NCBI GenBank assembly: GCA_016715115.1
Contig: JADKBM010000004.1
Location: forward strand, 186,001-250,000
DNA from: Acidobacteriota bacterium
GTDB lineage: Bacteria > Acidobacteriota > Blastocatellia > Pyrinomonadales > Pyrinomonadaceae
Length of the DNA stretch: 64,000 bases
Direction: 5' to 3'
Made by a program: the position numbers and the translations under genes
Part shown: one piece after another, positions 44,054-52,248 of the stretch
Numbering within the stretch: position 1 is the first letter of the stretch
Layout of the letters: each line of letters starts with the position of its first letter
Notes under the pieces: model-generated
What the model saw: only the letters and a program-made list of their open reading frames with translations
Database searches by the model: none
What the model was told of the DNA's origin: nothing

Positions 44054-45769
44054 TCAGAACTTCTGCCCGCCCAGCATTTGGAAATGTTCAAGGATCGGCG
44101 ACAGCGTCAGCACCGGGAAAAAAGTCAGGGCGCCGACGATGATGATCACGCTGATCAAGAGAACGGTGAAAAGCGCGGTGTTCACGGGAAACGTGCCGAG
44201 CGATTCAGGGACACGTTTCTTGCGCGCCAGATTGTTGGCTATCGCAAGCACCGGCACGATCATCAGGAATCTGCCGATGATCATCGCCGCGCCGAGCGCG
44301 GAGTTGTACCACAAGGTGTTGGCACTGAGACCGGCAAACGCCGAGCCGTTGTTTCCGGTCGCCGACGTGAACGCGTACAAGATCTCCGATAATCCGTGCG
44401 CGCCGGGATTGTTCAACGATGTCAGTCCGAAATTTTCGGCGAGCACGCTGATCGCGGTCAGCACGAGGATCGTCAATGGAAAGATCAGAGCGTAGAGCAT
44501 CGCCATTTGGACATCGTACGCCTCGATCTTCTTGCCCAAATATTCGGGCGTTCGGCCAACCATCAGGCCGGCGATGAAGACCGTCAGAATGACGAAGACC
44601 AGCATTCCGTAAAGCCCCGCGCCGACGCCGCCGAAGATCACTTCACCGAGCAGAATGTTGACCAGCGGAACCATTCCGCCGAGCGGCGTGAAGGAGTCGT
44701 GCATCGCGTTCACGGCGCCGCAGGATGCTCCGGTTGTGACGGTCGCGAACAGGACCGAATTCGCAATTCCGAAACGCGTATCTTTGCCTTCCAAATTTCC
44801 GCCGACGGATTGTTGGTCAACGCTCGCCGGGAACAGCGGGTTGCCGCGCGATTCGGACCAATAGGAAACGAAGATGCCGGCCGTCAGGAGTACCATCATC
44901 GCCGCATAGACCGCCCAGCCGTGGCCCTGAGATTTGGTGACCCGGCCAAGCGTATATGTCAGGCCGGCCGGAATGATGAGGATCAGCAGCATCTGGACGA
45001 AGTTCGAGAGGGGCGTCGGGTTCGCAAACGGATGCGCCGAGTTCGCGTTAAAGAACCCGCCGCCGTTGGTGCCGAGAACGACGATTGCCAATTGGGACGC
45101 AACGGGGCCCTGAGCGATCGTCTGCTGGGCGCCGTCGAGCGTCTGGACGACATCATATGGTCTGAAATTCTGGATGACGCCTTGCGATACGAAGAAGATC
45201 GCCGCCACGAAGGCGAGCGGAAGAAGTACGTATATCGTGCCGCGAACGAGGTCGGTCCAGAAATTGCCCAGCGAGTCGGTCTCGAACCGCGCGATTCCTC
45301 TTATGAAGACGACGGCGATCGCGAGTCCGACCGCTGCGGATGCAAAATTCTGGACGGCAAGAACGGTCATCTGCGTAAAATAACTCATCGTCGCTTCGCC
45401 GCTGTAACCTTGCCAATTGGTGTTCGTGACGAACGAAACCGCCGTGTTGAACGACGAATCCGCCGACGGTCCGGGAAATCCCTGCGGATTCAGAGGCAGA
45501 TAATGCTGAAGCCGCTGTATCGCAAAGACCGCGAGCGTCGACATCAAACTGAAGACAATCACTGCGGTGCCGTATTGTTTCCAGTTCATCTCCGAGCCGG
45601 TTCGAATCCGGCAGACGGCGTAGATCAGTCGTTCGAACCGTCCGAGGATCGGGTCGAATACCGTTTTCTCGCCGTCGAAGACGCGCGTCAGATAGATTCC
45701 CATCGGTTTGGTGAGGAGCGTCAAGACGAAAAGAAACGCCAAGATTTGCAAAATTCCATTTAGTGTCAT
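44054..45769 (-). CDS. kdpA: Potassium-transporting ATPase subunit KdpA
   Basis: About 571 residues, ten or more membrane helices, with the K+-filter loops of KdpA (for example NTNWQGYSGEATMSYFTQM, VLGTNGGGFFNANSAHPFAN and TTGASCGAVNAMHDSFTPLG). The ATG at 45769 is preceded in frame by a GTG at 45772; either can serve. It begins 4 bp after kdpF. Confidence 0.97.
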   Translation of the reverse strand: MTLNGILQILAFLFVLTLLTKPMGIYLTRVFDGEKTVFDPILGRFERLIYAVCRIRTGSEMNWKQYGTAVIVFSLMSTLAVFAIQRLQHYLPLNPQGFPGPSADSSFNTAVSFVTNTNWQGYSGEATMSYFTQMTVLAVQNFASAAVGLAIAVVFIRGIARFETDSLGNFWTDLVRGTIYVLLPLAFVAAIFFVSQGVIQNFRPYDVVQTLDGAQQTIAQGPVASQLAIVVLGTNGGGFFNANSAHPFANPTPLSNFVQMLLILIIPAGLTYTLGRVTKSQGHGWAVYAAMMVLLTAGIFVSYWSESRGNPLFPASVDQQSVGGNLEGKDTRFGIANSVLFATVTTGASCGAVNAMHDSFTPLGGMVPLVNILLGEVIFGGVGAGLYGMLVFVILTVFIAGLMVGRTPEYLGKKIEAYDVQMAMLYALIFPLTILVLTAISVLAENFGLTSLNNPGAHGLSEILYAFTSATGNNGSAFAGLSANTLWYNSALGAAMIIGRFLMIVPVLAIANNLARKKRVPESLGTFPVNTALFTVLLISVIIIVGALTFFPVLTLSPILEHFQMLGGQKF

Positions 45770-45773
45770 CACG

Positions 45774-45863
45774 TCAAAATTTCTCCGGCCGCAAAAGCGC
45801 GTAAACGAGATACGAAATCAATAGGATCGAAATCGCGATCGCCAAGATGTTCTCGATGTTCAT
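45774..45863 (-). CDS. kdpF: KdpF, 29-residue subunit of the K+ ATPase
   Basis: MNIENILAIAISILLISYLV followed by YALLRPEKF: a single membrane helix ending in the YALLRPEKF-type tail that is diagnostic of KdpF, a lipid-like stabiliser of the KdpABC complex. Its start codon overlaps the stop of the preceding small gene (ATGA). Confidence 0.9.
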   Translation of the reverse strand: MNIENILAIAISILLISYLVYALLRPEKF

Positions 45864-45964
45864 TTGGTTTTATTACTCCCGTTCAAGACCTCACACAATC
45901 GCAGGTAACCGAGTGCGAGTCCGAAAAGACCGACGATTGCCGAGATGAATATCAGATCGTACAT
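45860..45964 (-). CDS. 34-residue membrane peptide at the head of kdpF
   Basis: MYDLIFISAIVGLFGLALGY, then LRLCEVLNGSNKTK: a one-helix peptide with the Cys-Glu motif seen in small unannotated proteins that precede kdpF in several phyla. GGAGGTTACGG precedes the ATG, a good ribosome site, and its TGA overlaps the kdpF ATG, so it is a true member of the operon. Function unknown. Confidence 0.65.
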   Translation of the reverse strand: MYDLIFISAIVGLFGLALGYLRLCEVLNGSNKTK

Positions 45965-45981
45965 AGTCCGTAACCTCCGTC

Positions 45982-47019
45982 TCAAAAGTTGTAGCCGACC
46001 TCAAAGAGAAAAAAGTGGTTTCCTTTCGAGGCGTCTGAATTGCCGATCGAATAACTCCAGTAGGTCGTCACCCGCGGATGCGGTTTGTAGATCACTCCGG
46101 GCGTAAAGTATCCGCTCGCGTGTCGCCCGGTGACCCAATCGGCCGCGAACGTCAGTTTGCTGTTCACGGTTTGTTCGAACCCGAACTGACCGCCGCCGCG
46201 GACCGCGTTCGCGGCGAAAACATTTTTGCTGGCCACGAAAGCGCCTGCCGTAAGCCGGGTCATTCCGATCGTTTTACTTCCGGCGAGATACGAATAGGCG
46301 CCGAGATTGTAAGCACGGCGACGAACCGGAATGTAAAGGTTGGTTCCGCCGATGAGGTCGATCTTCGATTTCGTGTTTCGGTAGAATCTCCACTTTACGG
46401 TCGGAACAAGAGTCGTCGTGTCCGTTCCCGGCTGAACATTGCCGGTAACATTCAATCCGACTTCAACGTCCCGGCCAACGCCGACGACCACTCGCGGCAC
46501 GAAGCTCGAGAACTTTCCGAGAGCTGACTGGTCGACGGTTTTGAAGGCCGCGTCCAGCTCGACGTAAACCTTCCCGCTTTCGAGAACGTCAGTCGTCGGG
46601 ACGTTGAAAATGGTTTGTTGGGCATTCGCCGCAAGCGGCAACGCGAACAAAGACGAAAAGACAAGCAAAGCCATCACGACAAAATTCTTATTCCTTGTTT
46701 CATTTGAAGGGCCTTCGTCGAACTTTGCAGTTCGCGCCTTTTTGTCGGAATCGTCAATTTTGTCAAGACAGTGCGCGGTCAGGATCAGGAGCGGAAAAAC
46801 GGCGGCGATCAGGATCGAGTCAAAGCGCGATAACTGATCGGCAACAGGCACCTCGATGATATATGGCAGAAGAGGCAGCAATAAGCCGAGCGACGCGGTT
46901 ATGATCGTCACGGTAATGCTGACCGCCGCCGCTGCGGTCCAGCGCCGTATCGAGTTTCGGGCCTCAAGGTCTATTTGTTCGGGCTCCGCAATCAATCTGT
47001 CGTTAAGTGTCATTTCCAT
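45982..47019 (-). CDS. Kdp-operon protein: two-helix membrane segment joined to an exported beta-barrel-like protein
   Basis: 345 residues. Residues 1-105 hold two membrane helices (about 27-57 and 67-84). Residues 109-133 (NKNFVVMALLVFSSLFALPLAANAQQ core) look like a complete signal peptide with cleavage at ANA-QQ, followed by a beta-rich outer-membrane-like domain ending in Phe (LFEVGYNF). One reading frame thus appears to join a membrane protein and a secreted barrel. The barrel could start on its own at the ATG at 46677. The ribosome site for 46677 is not obvious. First gene of the kdp structural operon, so a K+-related porin role is conceivable. Confidence 0.65.
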   Translation of the reverse strand: MEMTLNDRLIAEPEQIDLEARNSIRRWTAAAAVSITVTIITASLGLLLPLLPYIIEVPVADQLSRFDSILIAAVFPLLILTAHCLDKIDDSDKKARTAKFDEGPSNETRNKNFVVMALLVFSSLFALPLAANAQQTIFNVPTTDVLESGKVYVELDAAFKTVDQSALGKFSSFVPRVVVGVGRDVEVGLNVTGNVQPGTDTTTLVPTVKWRFYRNTKSKIDLIGGTNLYIPVRRRAYNLGAYSYLAGSKTIGMTRLTAGAFVASKNVFAANAVRGGGQFGFEQTVNSKLTFAADWVTGRHASGYFTPGVIYKPHPRVTTYWSYSIGNSDASKGNHFFLFEVGYNF

Positions 47020-47297
47020 GGAAAATAAGTCGATGTCAACGAAAAACAGCGTGAAGCGTCACGCTCCGCGCTGAATTTCTTGCATCGTGTTTCGTGTTCT
47101 TCCATTCAGGCCTGCGAGGTTAGCTGACGGGCTGGAGCAATGGAAGTGCCCCTCGATTTGCGATTAGCCCCGTGTCTTCCCACTACGGGAAGAGCTTTGG
47201 TTCCCCCGCGCCGAAGCGCCTTCCGGCGGCATCGGCTTCGGCAAAATTGTCAACGAAATCTATTGTGCGCCCCGAATCATAAGGTTGGCGTAAGGGA

Positions 47298-47341
47298 TTC
47301 GTAAAAAGTTCGAAAGAAGTTCGTAAGGAAGTCGTAATGAT
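47298..47341 (-). promoter_or_regulatory. Four 11-bp direct repeats, candidate KdpE-binding array
   Basis: Plus-strand units TTCGTAAAAAG, TTCGAAAGAAG, TTCGTAAGGAA and GTCGTAATGAT follow each other without gap (minus strand: TTCCTTACGAA-like). OmpR/PhoB-class regulators bind tandem 11-bp repeats, and KdpE is of that class. The array lies between the end of kdpE and the first gene of the kdp structural operon, about 280 bp upstream of its start. Confidence 0.5.
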
Positions 47342-47371
47342 TTGCGGAATCTGCACCGCGAAGCGGTTCCA

Positions 47372-48070
47372 CTAGACCGAGCCCGGGTTAAAACGGTAGC
47401 CGACCCACGGTTCGGTCACGATATATCGAGGTTCGCCGGGATCTTTTTCGATCTTTTTTCTGAGTTGTCCGACAAAAACGCGAAGATATTCCGGCTGTTC
47501 AGTGAAATTTCCGCCCCAAACAGCTCCGAGCAGCGTCCGTTGAGTCAGAACCTTTCCCGGATGGCTTACGAAATACACCAGCAGGTCATACTCCTTCGGC
47601 GTCAAGTGGATCGCTTTGTCGCTTACGATAACCTCGCGGGAGTCGAGATCGATTCGAAAATCGCCCGCGTTGAGGACGTTTGAGGTTTCGTTGGGTCGCG
47701 CGCGGCTTCGTCTCTGCACCGCTCGAAGCCGCGCGAGCAATTCGTTGATCCCGAACGGTTTTGTCACGTAATCGTCCGCGCCGGCGTCGAGGGCGTCGAT
47801 CTTTGTCCGTTCTTCGCCCTTTACGGACAGGACTATGATCGGAACTTCCGAGATGGCGCGAATCTGCCGGCATAACTCGAGGCCATCCATTTCGGGCATT
47901 GCGAGATCGGTAACGATCATATCAGGCTGCCAGACGTCAAAAACCTCCAACGCCGCGCGGCCGTTCTCGGCAAATCGCGTTTCGTAACCGTTTGCGATCA
48001 GCCCGGTCCGCATTACGCGAACGATCTGCGGTTCGTCATCGACGATGAGTATTCGTAGTCGGGTGTTCAT
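47372..48070 (-). CDS. kdpE: KdpE response regulator (OmpR family)
   Basis: 232 residues. Receiver domain with DDEP, phosphorylated Asp in PDMIVTDLAMPEMDG and Lys in DDYVTKPFG; then a winged-helix DNA-binding domain (HLTPKEYDLLVYFVSHPGKV, VGYRFNPG end). It activates kdp transcription when K+ is scarce. It begins 3 bp after the kinase gene. Confidence 0.93.
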   Translation of the reverse strand: MNTRLRILIVDDEPQIVRVMRTGLIANGYETRFAENGRAALEVFDVWQPDMIVTDLAMPEMDGLELCRQIRAISEVPIIVLSVKGEERTKIDALDAGADDYVTKPFGINELLARLRAVQRRSRARPNETSNVLNAGDFRIDLDSREVIVSDKAIHLTPKEYDLLVYFVSHPGKVLTQRTLLGAVWGGNFTEQPEYLRVFVGQLRKKIEKDPGEPRYIVTEPWVGYRFNPGSV

Positions 48071-48073
48071 AGA

Positions 48074-49288
48074 TCAATTTCCCAGGGCCGGTTCCTCCTG
48101 CTCGTCGTCTCCTATCGGCAGCGTAAACGCGAACTTCGCGCCGCCGTGATCGCTGTCATCGACCCAGATCGTCCCGTGATGCGCCTCGATGATCCCTTTC
48201 GCAATCGCCAGGCCCATACCGGTGCCGCGAATCTTGTTCCCAGCCGGCGAATCGCGGTAGAACTTGTCGAAAACCCGTTCGCGCATCTCCGCTTTGACTC
48301 CCGGACCTTCGTCTTCGACGGTGATCATCAGGTTCTCGCCGTCGAATCGTTTCGCATTTACGAAGATCGTCGACTCCGGCGGCGAATACTTCGCGGCATT
48401 GTCCACAAGGGTGAAAATCACCTCTGCGACGGTTCTCGCATCGACCCGGACTATCGGCAGATCCGCTTCCAGCCCGACGGAAACACGATGTCCGTTGATG
48501 TTCGCCCGCACCCGTGAGATCGCCGCATCGATTATCTCATCGACTGAATCCCATTGTTGGCGAACCTTCATTTCACCGGCCTCGATCTTCGCCAGTTCGA
48601 TCATCCCGTCGACGAAATGATTCAGATGATCCGTCTCCTCGTTGATGACGATCAACATATCGCGCCTCATTTCGGGAGTGAGCGACAACTGATCCTCCTG
48701 ATTCCGGGGATTGCGTTCGTTCAGGAGCACCGTGACCGAACCCTTGATCGAGGTCAACGGCGTGCGAATATCGTGAGTAACCGCGTCGAGCAGCGCCGAT
48801 TTCAACTTTTCGCTCTGCTTCAACGCCTCCGCGTGACTTGCTTTTTCAAAGGCCTGATTCAATTCATCGTAAAGACGCGCGATCTCGCGGCGAGCCGTTT
48901 CGGCCTGTTCGGCCCGGCGCTTGAGCCGCGCCGATAGCTGGCCGGCCGTCATTGCGACGATCATAAACGCGATCAATGCGACCCAGTTTTCCGGATCGGC
49001 GATGGTGAACGTTCCAATCGGCGGCAGAAAGAAATAGTTGATAGAGAGCATCCCGATGATCGAGGCGGCCAGTGCCGGCCGGCTTCCCCAAACGGTCGCG
49101 ACAAACAACACGATCAGCAGAAACGAGAGCGCGATGGTTGTTAGACTGACGTGCTCCCGGAGCGGCTCGAGCAGCGCCGTGACGATGACGGTTCCGGTCA
49201 GCGCGGCAGCGTAACCCCAAATTCCCGCCGTTGAGTTCGTCGGTTGCGTGTCATTCGATTTGGTTTCCTGGGACATACACGAAGTCAA
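48074..49288 (-). CDS. KdpD C-terminal half: DUF4118 histidine kinase
   Basis: 404 residues (or 400 from the ATG at 49276). Four membrane helices of DUF4118 type (about 24-120, including MLSINYFFLPPIGTFTIADP, a typical KdpD motif), a coiled coil, HisKA with the phosphorylated His in LLDAVTHDIRTPLTSIKGSV, and an HATPase domain (FTLVDNAAKYSPPES, VEDEGPGVK, GTGMGLAIAKGIIEAHHGTI). It corresponds to the second half of a normal KdpD; the N-terminal half is the gene at 40221-41399, eight genes away. Confidence 0.92.
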   Translation of the reverse strand: MTSCMSQETKSNDTQPTNSTAGIWGYAAALTGTVIVTALLEPLREHVSLTTIALSFLLIVLFVATVWGSRPALAASIIGMLSINYFFLPPIGTFTIADPENWVALIAFMIVAMTAGQLSARLKRRAEQAETARREIARLYDELNQAFEKASHAEALKQSEKLKSALLDAVTHDIRTPLTSIKGSVTVLLNERNPRNQEDQLSLTPEMRRDMLIVINEETDHLNHFVDGMIELAKIEAGEMKVRQQWDSVDEIIDAAISRVRANINGHRVSVGLEADLPIVRVDARTVAEVIFTLVDNAAKYSPPESTIFVNAKRFDGENLMITVEDEGPGVKAEMRERVFDKFYRDSPAGNKIRGTGMGLAIAKGIIEAHHGTIWVDDSDHGGAKFAFTLPIGDDEQEEPALGN

Positions 49289-49300
49289 TGAGTCGATAAT

Positions 49301-49331
49301 GTCACAAAAGTCATAAGGAAATTGTAAACGC
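49301..49331 (-). promoter_or_regulatory. KdpE-box-like repeats upstream of the kinase-kdpE operon
   Basis: GTCATAAGGAA (49310-49320) followed by ATTGTAAACGC, preceded by GTCACAAAA. The first unit differs from the TTCGTAAGGAA unit of the 47298-47341 array at only a few positions. It lies 13-43 bp upstream of the kinase start, so autoregulation is plausible. Confidence 0.35.
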
Positions 49332-49624
49332 AGATGCTAATTCCACAAAAAGTTGGCCGGCACATCGCCAAAAACAAAAGGGCGGGCACAATTCACTGCG
49401 CCAGCCCTTCTATCGGCATCGTTTCGGGACCGGATCGACTCTTCGGCGGTCAGCGCTTCCGTCGGCGTTTCTTGAAACCGCGAAGCGCGCGAAGAAATAG
49501 CCTAAATTCTTCGTGTTACTTCGTACCCTTCTTAGCTCGGCGCCCTATGTTGAAACCGTGGAACGCGCGTCTAACGAAATGTCAGCGCGGCCCGCTTGCG
49601 GTTCGCGGGTTGAATGAAGAAAAA

Positions 49625-49661
49625 CGAAAAAGGCAAAGATATCGAGTGATACCTTTGCCTC
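49625..49661 (-). terminator. Rho-independent terminator after mglA
   Basis: Minus strand AGGCAAAGGTATC, loop, GATATCTTTGCCT, then TTTTCG. A 13-bp stem with one wobble or mismatch, 24 bp beyond the mglA stop. Confidence 0.8.
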
Positions 49662-49684
49662 AACGACTGACCACGTCGTTCTTG

Positions 49685-50269
49685 TCAGCTTTTTCTGAGT
49701 TCCGTCAGAACCTGTTTCGCGACCGCTTTGAGCGTGTCGAAAACGCCGGTGCCCTGCGCGGCGACGGCTTCGAAGACGGGTTCTCCCTTCTTCTGGAGTT
49801 CCGATGTCAGTTCGTCCGACGGAATGACGTTCGGCAGATCGCGTTTGTTGAGCTGCAAAACGTATGGGATCTTCGTCAGGTCGTAACCTTGCGTCCCGAG
49901 ATTCTCCTCGAGGTTGTAGAGTGACTCAATATTCGCGTCCATCCGCTCTTCCTGCGAGTCCGCAACGAAAACGACTCCGTCGACCCCTTTCAGGATCAGT
50001 TTGCGCGAAGCGTCGTAATAGACCTGCCCCGGCACGGTATAGAGGTGAAAACGAGTCTTGAAGCCACGCACCGTTCCGAGTTCGAGCGGCATAAAGTCGA
50101 AGAACAACGTGCGGTCGGTCTCGGTCGCGAGCGAGATCAGCTTGCCTTTGGCCTGCGGCGCCGTCGAATCGTAAATATACTGAAGATTCGTCGTCTTGCC
50201 GCACAAACCCGGGCCGTAGTAAACAATCTTGCAGTTAATTTCGCGAGATGCGTAATTAATAAAAGTCAT
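49685..50269 (-). CDS. mglA: MglA-type small GTPase
   Basis: 194 residues from the ATG at 50269; the open frame upstream of it translates a heptamer repeat and is not real. P-loop IVYYGPGLCGKTTNLQYIYD, switch region FHLYTVPGQVYYDASRKLIL with the characteristic TVPGQ, GVVFVADSQ, and base-specificity motif LQLNKRDLP. MglA sets front-rear polarity and drives gliding or type IV pilus reversals, with MglB as its activating protein encoded just upstream. Confidence 0.95.
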   Translation of the reverse strand: MTFINYASREINCKIVYYGPGLCGKTTNLQYIYDSTAPQAKGKLISLATETDRTLFFDFMPLELGTVRGFKTRFHLYTVPGQVYYDASRKLILKGVDGVVFVADSQEERMDANIESLYNLEENLGTQGYDLTKIPYVLQLNKRDLPNVIPSDELTSELQKKGEPVFEAVAAQGTGVFDTLKAVAKQVLTELRKS

Positions 50270-50274
50270 AAGAA

Positions 50275-50347
50275 TTTGTGATTTGTGATTTGCGATTTGC
50301 GATTTGGGCCAGGAGAAGCTCCGTATTCCCAAATCACAATTCCCAAA
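50275..50347. repeat. Heptamer array between mglB and mglA
   Basis: GATTTGTGATTTGCGATTTG-type heptamers in one orientation and CCCAAATCACAATTCCCAAA in the other, filling almost the whole 78-bp space between two genes of one operon. RNA from it could fold into a hairpin. Confidence 0.8.
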
Positions 50348-50830
50348 TCACGAAAACAGGCTGTCAATGTCTTCGTCGGTGATCTCCGCAAAGAACGAAT
50401 TCTCGTTCAGACGGTGATCAGCCGAGTCGCGCGCGATGGATTCGAGTATTGCGGCGATCTCGTAACTCGCTTTCTTTGCCCTGAGTTTTACCAGTCCGAG
50501 AGTTGAACGCTCGTCAAAGACAACGACCAGGAGGCTGCGGCCGATGACGCTGATGAAGATGCTTTCGCGCTCGCCTTCGTGAACGACGCACGGGAAGACG
50601 TCCTCGCCGATCAGTTTCGCCATCGACGTCGTCGCCGCGACGTTGCCGGCAGCGAGCGACGAGAAACTCGTCGTGTCCATATCGCCGATGTCGCCGTGGA
50701 AGGCGATCGGCTGGCCGTCGCGGTCAACGAGGAATACCACCCGCGACGCACACTCGACACACAGCCGCACAAGCGTGCTTTTTATCCTTTGAAACTGTTG
50801 TTCGTGTATTACTACAGGTGATTCGGTCAT
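50348..50830 (-). CDS. mglB: Roadblock/LC7 protein, MglB-type GTPase-activating protein
   Basis: 160 residues from the ATG at 50830 (MTESPVVIHEQQFQRIKSTL). The Roadblock/LC7 fold is visible in RVVFLVDRDGQPIAFHGDIG, MDTTSFSSLAAGNVAATTSM and ISVIGRSLLVVVFDERSTLG. A C-terminal extension contains FFAEITDEDIDSLFS. MglB stimulates GTP hydrolysis by MglA, its downstream neighbour. Confidence 0.88.
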   Translation of the reverse strand: MTESPVVIHEQQFQRIKSTLVRLCVECASRVVFLVDRDGQPIAFHGDIGDMDTTSFSSLAAGNVAATTSMAKLIGEDVFPCVVHEGERESIFISVIGRSLLVVVFDERSTLGLVKLRAKKASYEIAAILESIARDSADHRLNENSFFAEITDEDIDSLFS

Positions 50831-51177
50831 TAGAAAACTCGTTTTCTCTTGAACTTTGGAGCGCAGAGGCAAGTAGCTGAAAACTTTCCAAAACAAGAAA
50901 TTGTGGAAATTACGTTTGGTTCGCCGTGCGAGCAGACCGGCTAGCCACATTCTTAATCTACCATACGGCTTTTGAATGCTTCAAGCTTTTTTTTCCAAAG
51001 CTTGCTTTTGATGCCGTTTGTTGAACATAGAAAACGATTGCCGTTATTTGGGTCAAAATGCTAAACTTCGCTTTAGGCGGTTGCGCTTGACTGCCATTCT
51101 ACAACATCAACGAACTCTGCTGTTTACGAATCGTCGGGCCCGCGCGGTTTGGAGGTTCGTCAAAGTCCCCGAACAAA

Positions 51178-52209
51178 ATGAGAAATCATCTGTTTTCACA
51201 TAGTGCGTTTGCCCTGAATATCGTCGCCATTGGCGGCGGAAACGGGCTTTCGACGTTGCTTTCGGGACTCAAAAGATTCGTCGGTCCGACCGAGACCGAG
51301 CCTGTCTGGCTCCGCGACCTGTCGGCGATCGTCGCCGTTTCGGACGACGGCGGCAGTTCCGGCCGGCTTCGGGACGAACTCCAGATGCTGCCACCAGGCG
51401 ATATTCGCAATTGTATGGTGGCGATGTCAGAGGACTCGCATCTTCTCTCTAAGTTATTTCGACATCGATTTCGCGGCAGCGGCGAACTCGGCGGGCACAG
51501 TTTCGGAAACCTGTTTCTGGCGGCGATGACGGAGATCACCGGCGATTTCGCGAAGGCCGTCAAACTTTCATCTGAAATCCTTGCGAGCAAAGGACATATT
51601 TATCCGGCGACCGTCGCCGACGTTCGTCTCGCCGCGAAACTCGACGACGATTCGATCATTAACGGCGAAACCAACATCGGCAAGGTCGGGAACCGGATCA
51701 AGCGGCTTTATCTCGAACCTGCGGATTGCCATCCGCTGCCGGAGGCGCTCGCGGCGATCCGCGAGGCGGACGTCATCACGATCGGTCCCGGCTCGTTGTT
51801 CACCTCGTTGATCCCGCCGATCCTCGTCAAAGGCGTCGCCGACGCGATCGCCGAATCGCCGGCGATCAAGATCTTCATATGCAATCTGATGACGCAACCC
51901 GGCGAGACCGACGGTTTTTCGTCGCGCCGACATCTCGAGATCGTACGCGAATATGCTCCGCAGATCGATTTTGATTACGTCGTCGTCAACAACCGTCCGA
52001 TCTCGGACGAACAGGTACGGCGCTATGCCAACGAGGGCGCGCGCCAGATCGGCGTCCACGGCTCGCTGACGCCGGAAACGATCGAGGGTGCCGAGGTCGT
52101 TTATGGTAATCTTTTGGATGACGGCGAAAAGGTTCGCCATCATCCGGAGAAACTGGCGCAGGTCGTTCTTTTGTGCGCGCTTCAGCCGCGACGAAAGGTT
52201 ATTTTCTGA
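51178..52209 (+). CDS. yvcK: GlmR/YvcK gluconeogenesis-cell wall factor
   Basis: 343 residues of the CofD/YvcK family: LNIVAIGGGNGLSTLLSGLK at the nucleotide site, then VAVSDDGGSSGRLRDELQML, PPGDIRNCMVAMSED, and VITIGPGSLFTSLIPPILVK. YvcK (GlmR) binds UDP-GlcNAc and stimulates GlmS in Gram-positive bacteria; here it sits upstream of glmU and glmS, which supports the same role in amino-sugar supply. It starts divergently from mglB. Confidence 0.92.
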   Translation: MRNHLFSHSAFALNIVAIGGGNGLSTLLSGLKRFVGPTETEPVWLRDLSAIVAVSDDGGSSGRLRDELQMLPPGDIRNCMVAMSEDSHLLSKLFRHRFRGSGELGGHSFGNLFLAAMTEITGDFAKAVKLSSEILASKGHIYPATVADVRLAAKLDDDSIINGETNIGKVGNRIKRLYLEPADCHPLPEALAAIREADVITIGPGSLFTSLIPPILVKGVADAIAESPAIKIFICNLMTQPGETDGFSSRRHLEIVREYAPQIDFDYVVVNNRPISDEQVRRYANEGARQIGVHGSLTPETIEGAEVVYGNLLDDGEKVRHHPEKLAQVVLLCALQPRRKVIF

Positions 52210-52248
52210 GCTCCGATTCGGACGCGCAAAGCCGAAACTCCAAACAAA

